Assembly: GCA_021413595.1 (NCBI GenBank)
Contig: JAIOQD010000488.1
Coordinates: 1-15,483 of the forward strand
DNA from: Bacteroidota bacterium
GTDB taxonomy: Bacteria > Bacteroidota > Bacteroidia > 2-12-FULL-35-15
Reading direction: 5' to 3'
Length of the DNA: 15,483 nucleotides
Positions 14,716 through 15,483 of the stretch are shown in pieces. Every line of letters starts with the position of its first letter. The first letter of the stretch is position 1. The position numbers were made by a program, and so were the translations under genes. Under the pieces are notes generated by a model. The model made no database searches and was not told where the DNA came from. It worked only from the letters and a program-made list of their open reading frames with translations.

Positions 14716-15483
14716 TTACCCTAAGTAAGTTTTTAAAATTTTGCTTCTTGATGTTTGTTTTAATCTGCGAATTGCTTTTTCTTTGATCTGTCGGACGCGT
14801 TCGCGGGTAAGGCCAATTTTTTCTCCAATTTCTTCCAATGTCATGGCATGCTCTCCATTTAAACCGAAGTATAACCTTACCACATCGGCTTCCCGCACAG
14901 TGAGTGTATATAAGGCGCGTTCAATTTCTCTGCGTAAAGACTCATGTAATAAACCAAATTCGGGGCTGGGGCTATCTTCCGACTGCATCACATCATACAT
15001 GCTGCCTGCATTATCATCTCCGGTGGTTAAAGGTGCATCCATAGAAACATGGCGACCGGTAATTTTCATTGATTCCTTTACTTCCGTTTCCGAAATTTCA
15101 AGCATCCCTGCAATTTCTTCTGGACTAGGCTCTCTTTCAAATTCCTGCTCTAATTTGGAAAACGTTTTATTGATCTTATTTATAGAACCGATTTTATTCA
15201 GTGGTAATCGCACAATACGCGATTGTTCTGCTAATGCCTGCAAAATAGACTGACGAATCCACCAAACGGCATAGGATATAAACTTAAAACCACGGGTTTC
15301 ATCAAACCGTTGTCCGGCTTTGATCAAACCCAAATTACCCTCATTAATTAAATCGGGCAAGCTTAGGCCTTGATTTTGATACTGTTTGGAAACTGAAACA
15401 ACGAAACGAAGATTTGCTTTCGTTAATTTTTCAAGTGCCGCATGATCCCCCGCTCGTATTTTTCGGGCCAGCTCTACTTCTTC
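14716..15483 (-). CDS. rpoD: Primary sigma factor RpoD/SigA, 5' end outside the window
   Basis: A sigma-70 factor that directs RNA polymerase to housekeeping promoters. The frame is open from the right edge ([13 protein letters not shown]) to the TAA at 14716-14718, 255 residues; about 30 N-terminal residues are missing by family length. Region 2 is complete: [20 protein letters not shown] and [20 protein letters not shown] for core binding, then [19 protein letters not shown] for -10 recognition and melting. Region 3 (about [17 protein letters not shown]) and the region 4 helix-turn-helix [20 protein letters not shown] with its tail [17 protein letters not shown] follow. It lacks region 1.1 as in Bacteroidota, whose unusual sigma recognises TAnnTTTG/TTTG promoters, consistent with elements seen in this window. 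A TTG at 15358-15360 is internal and not a start. Confidence 0.95.
   Translation of the reverse strand, partial: EEVELARKIRAGDHAALEKLTKANLRFVVSVSKQYQNQGLSLPDLINEGNLGLIKAGQRFDETRGFKFISYAVWWIRQSILQALAEQSRIVRLPLNKIGSINKINKTFSKLEQEFEREPSPEEIAGMLEISETEVKESMKITGRHVSMDAPLTTGDDNAGSMYDVMQSEDSPSPEFGLLHESLRREIERALYTLTVREADVVRLYFGLNGEHAMTLEEIGEKIGLTRERVRQIKEKAIRRLKQTSRSKILKTYLG

Noticed and set aside
14741..15253. 170-codon open frame on plus inside the sigma factor gene
   Set aside because: It lies fully antisense to a well-conserved sigma-70 gene and has no recognisable motif; a shadow frame.

Overview
The window looks like chromosomal DNA of an AT-rich member of the Bacteroidota. Four things point there: a short primary sigma factor of the Bacteroidota type (about 290 residues in the family, cut by the right edge here), a BT_3928-type DoxX/MauE membrane protein beside a DUF1599 protein and a divergent folP, several TAnnTTTG-type -7 promoter elements, and a very large exported beta-rich protein of a kind I associate with this phylum. 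Species cannot be read from the sequence. I see no tRNA, rRNA, CRISPR array, phage gene or insertion sequence.

Layout, left to right. Positions 1-3515 (minus) hold a very large secreted protein of unknown function. It runs off the left edge and is split by a frame break near 2210-2232. Positions 3614-8418 (minus) form a housekeeping run: prmA, tpiA, one oligopeptide-type ABC permease, the DoxX/MauE-like protein and a duplicated DUF1599 protein. Divergent from it on plus lies folP (8552-9335), which has lost an internal piece of about 80 bases and is broken. A short orphan frame (9428-9688) and about 180 bases without a convincing gene follow. Positions 9870-14445 (minus) hold a polyphosphate block: ppx/gppA, ppk1 (with an internal loss of roughly 55-60 codons and an in-frame stop), a small lysine-rich protein, a SixA-like histidine phosphatase and rpe. 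A clear terminator, a cluster of short direct and inverted repeats, and the primary sigma factor gene (cut by the right edge) complete the window.

The genes are mostly core metabolism and translation: glycolysis (tpiA), pentose phosphate pathway (rpe), folate synthesis (folP), ribosomal protein L11 methylation (prmA), polyphosphate turnover (ppk1, ppx) and transcription initiation (rpoD). ppk1 and ppx are 8 bases apart and surely co-transcribed. sixA and rpe are 24 bases apart and probably co-transcribed.

The most unusual point is that three of the coding regions carry lesions (large exported protein, folP, ppk1) while the genes between them are intact and full length. In folP and ppk1 both sides of the gap match the family well and the intervening conserved segment is simply absent. 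This could be real gene decay or assembly mis-joins, and the sequence alone cannot settle it. I found no convincing new defence, mobile or signalling system here.
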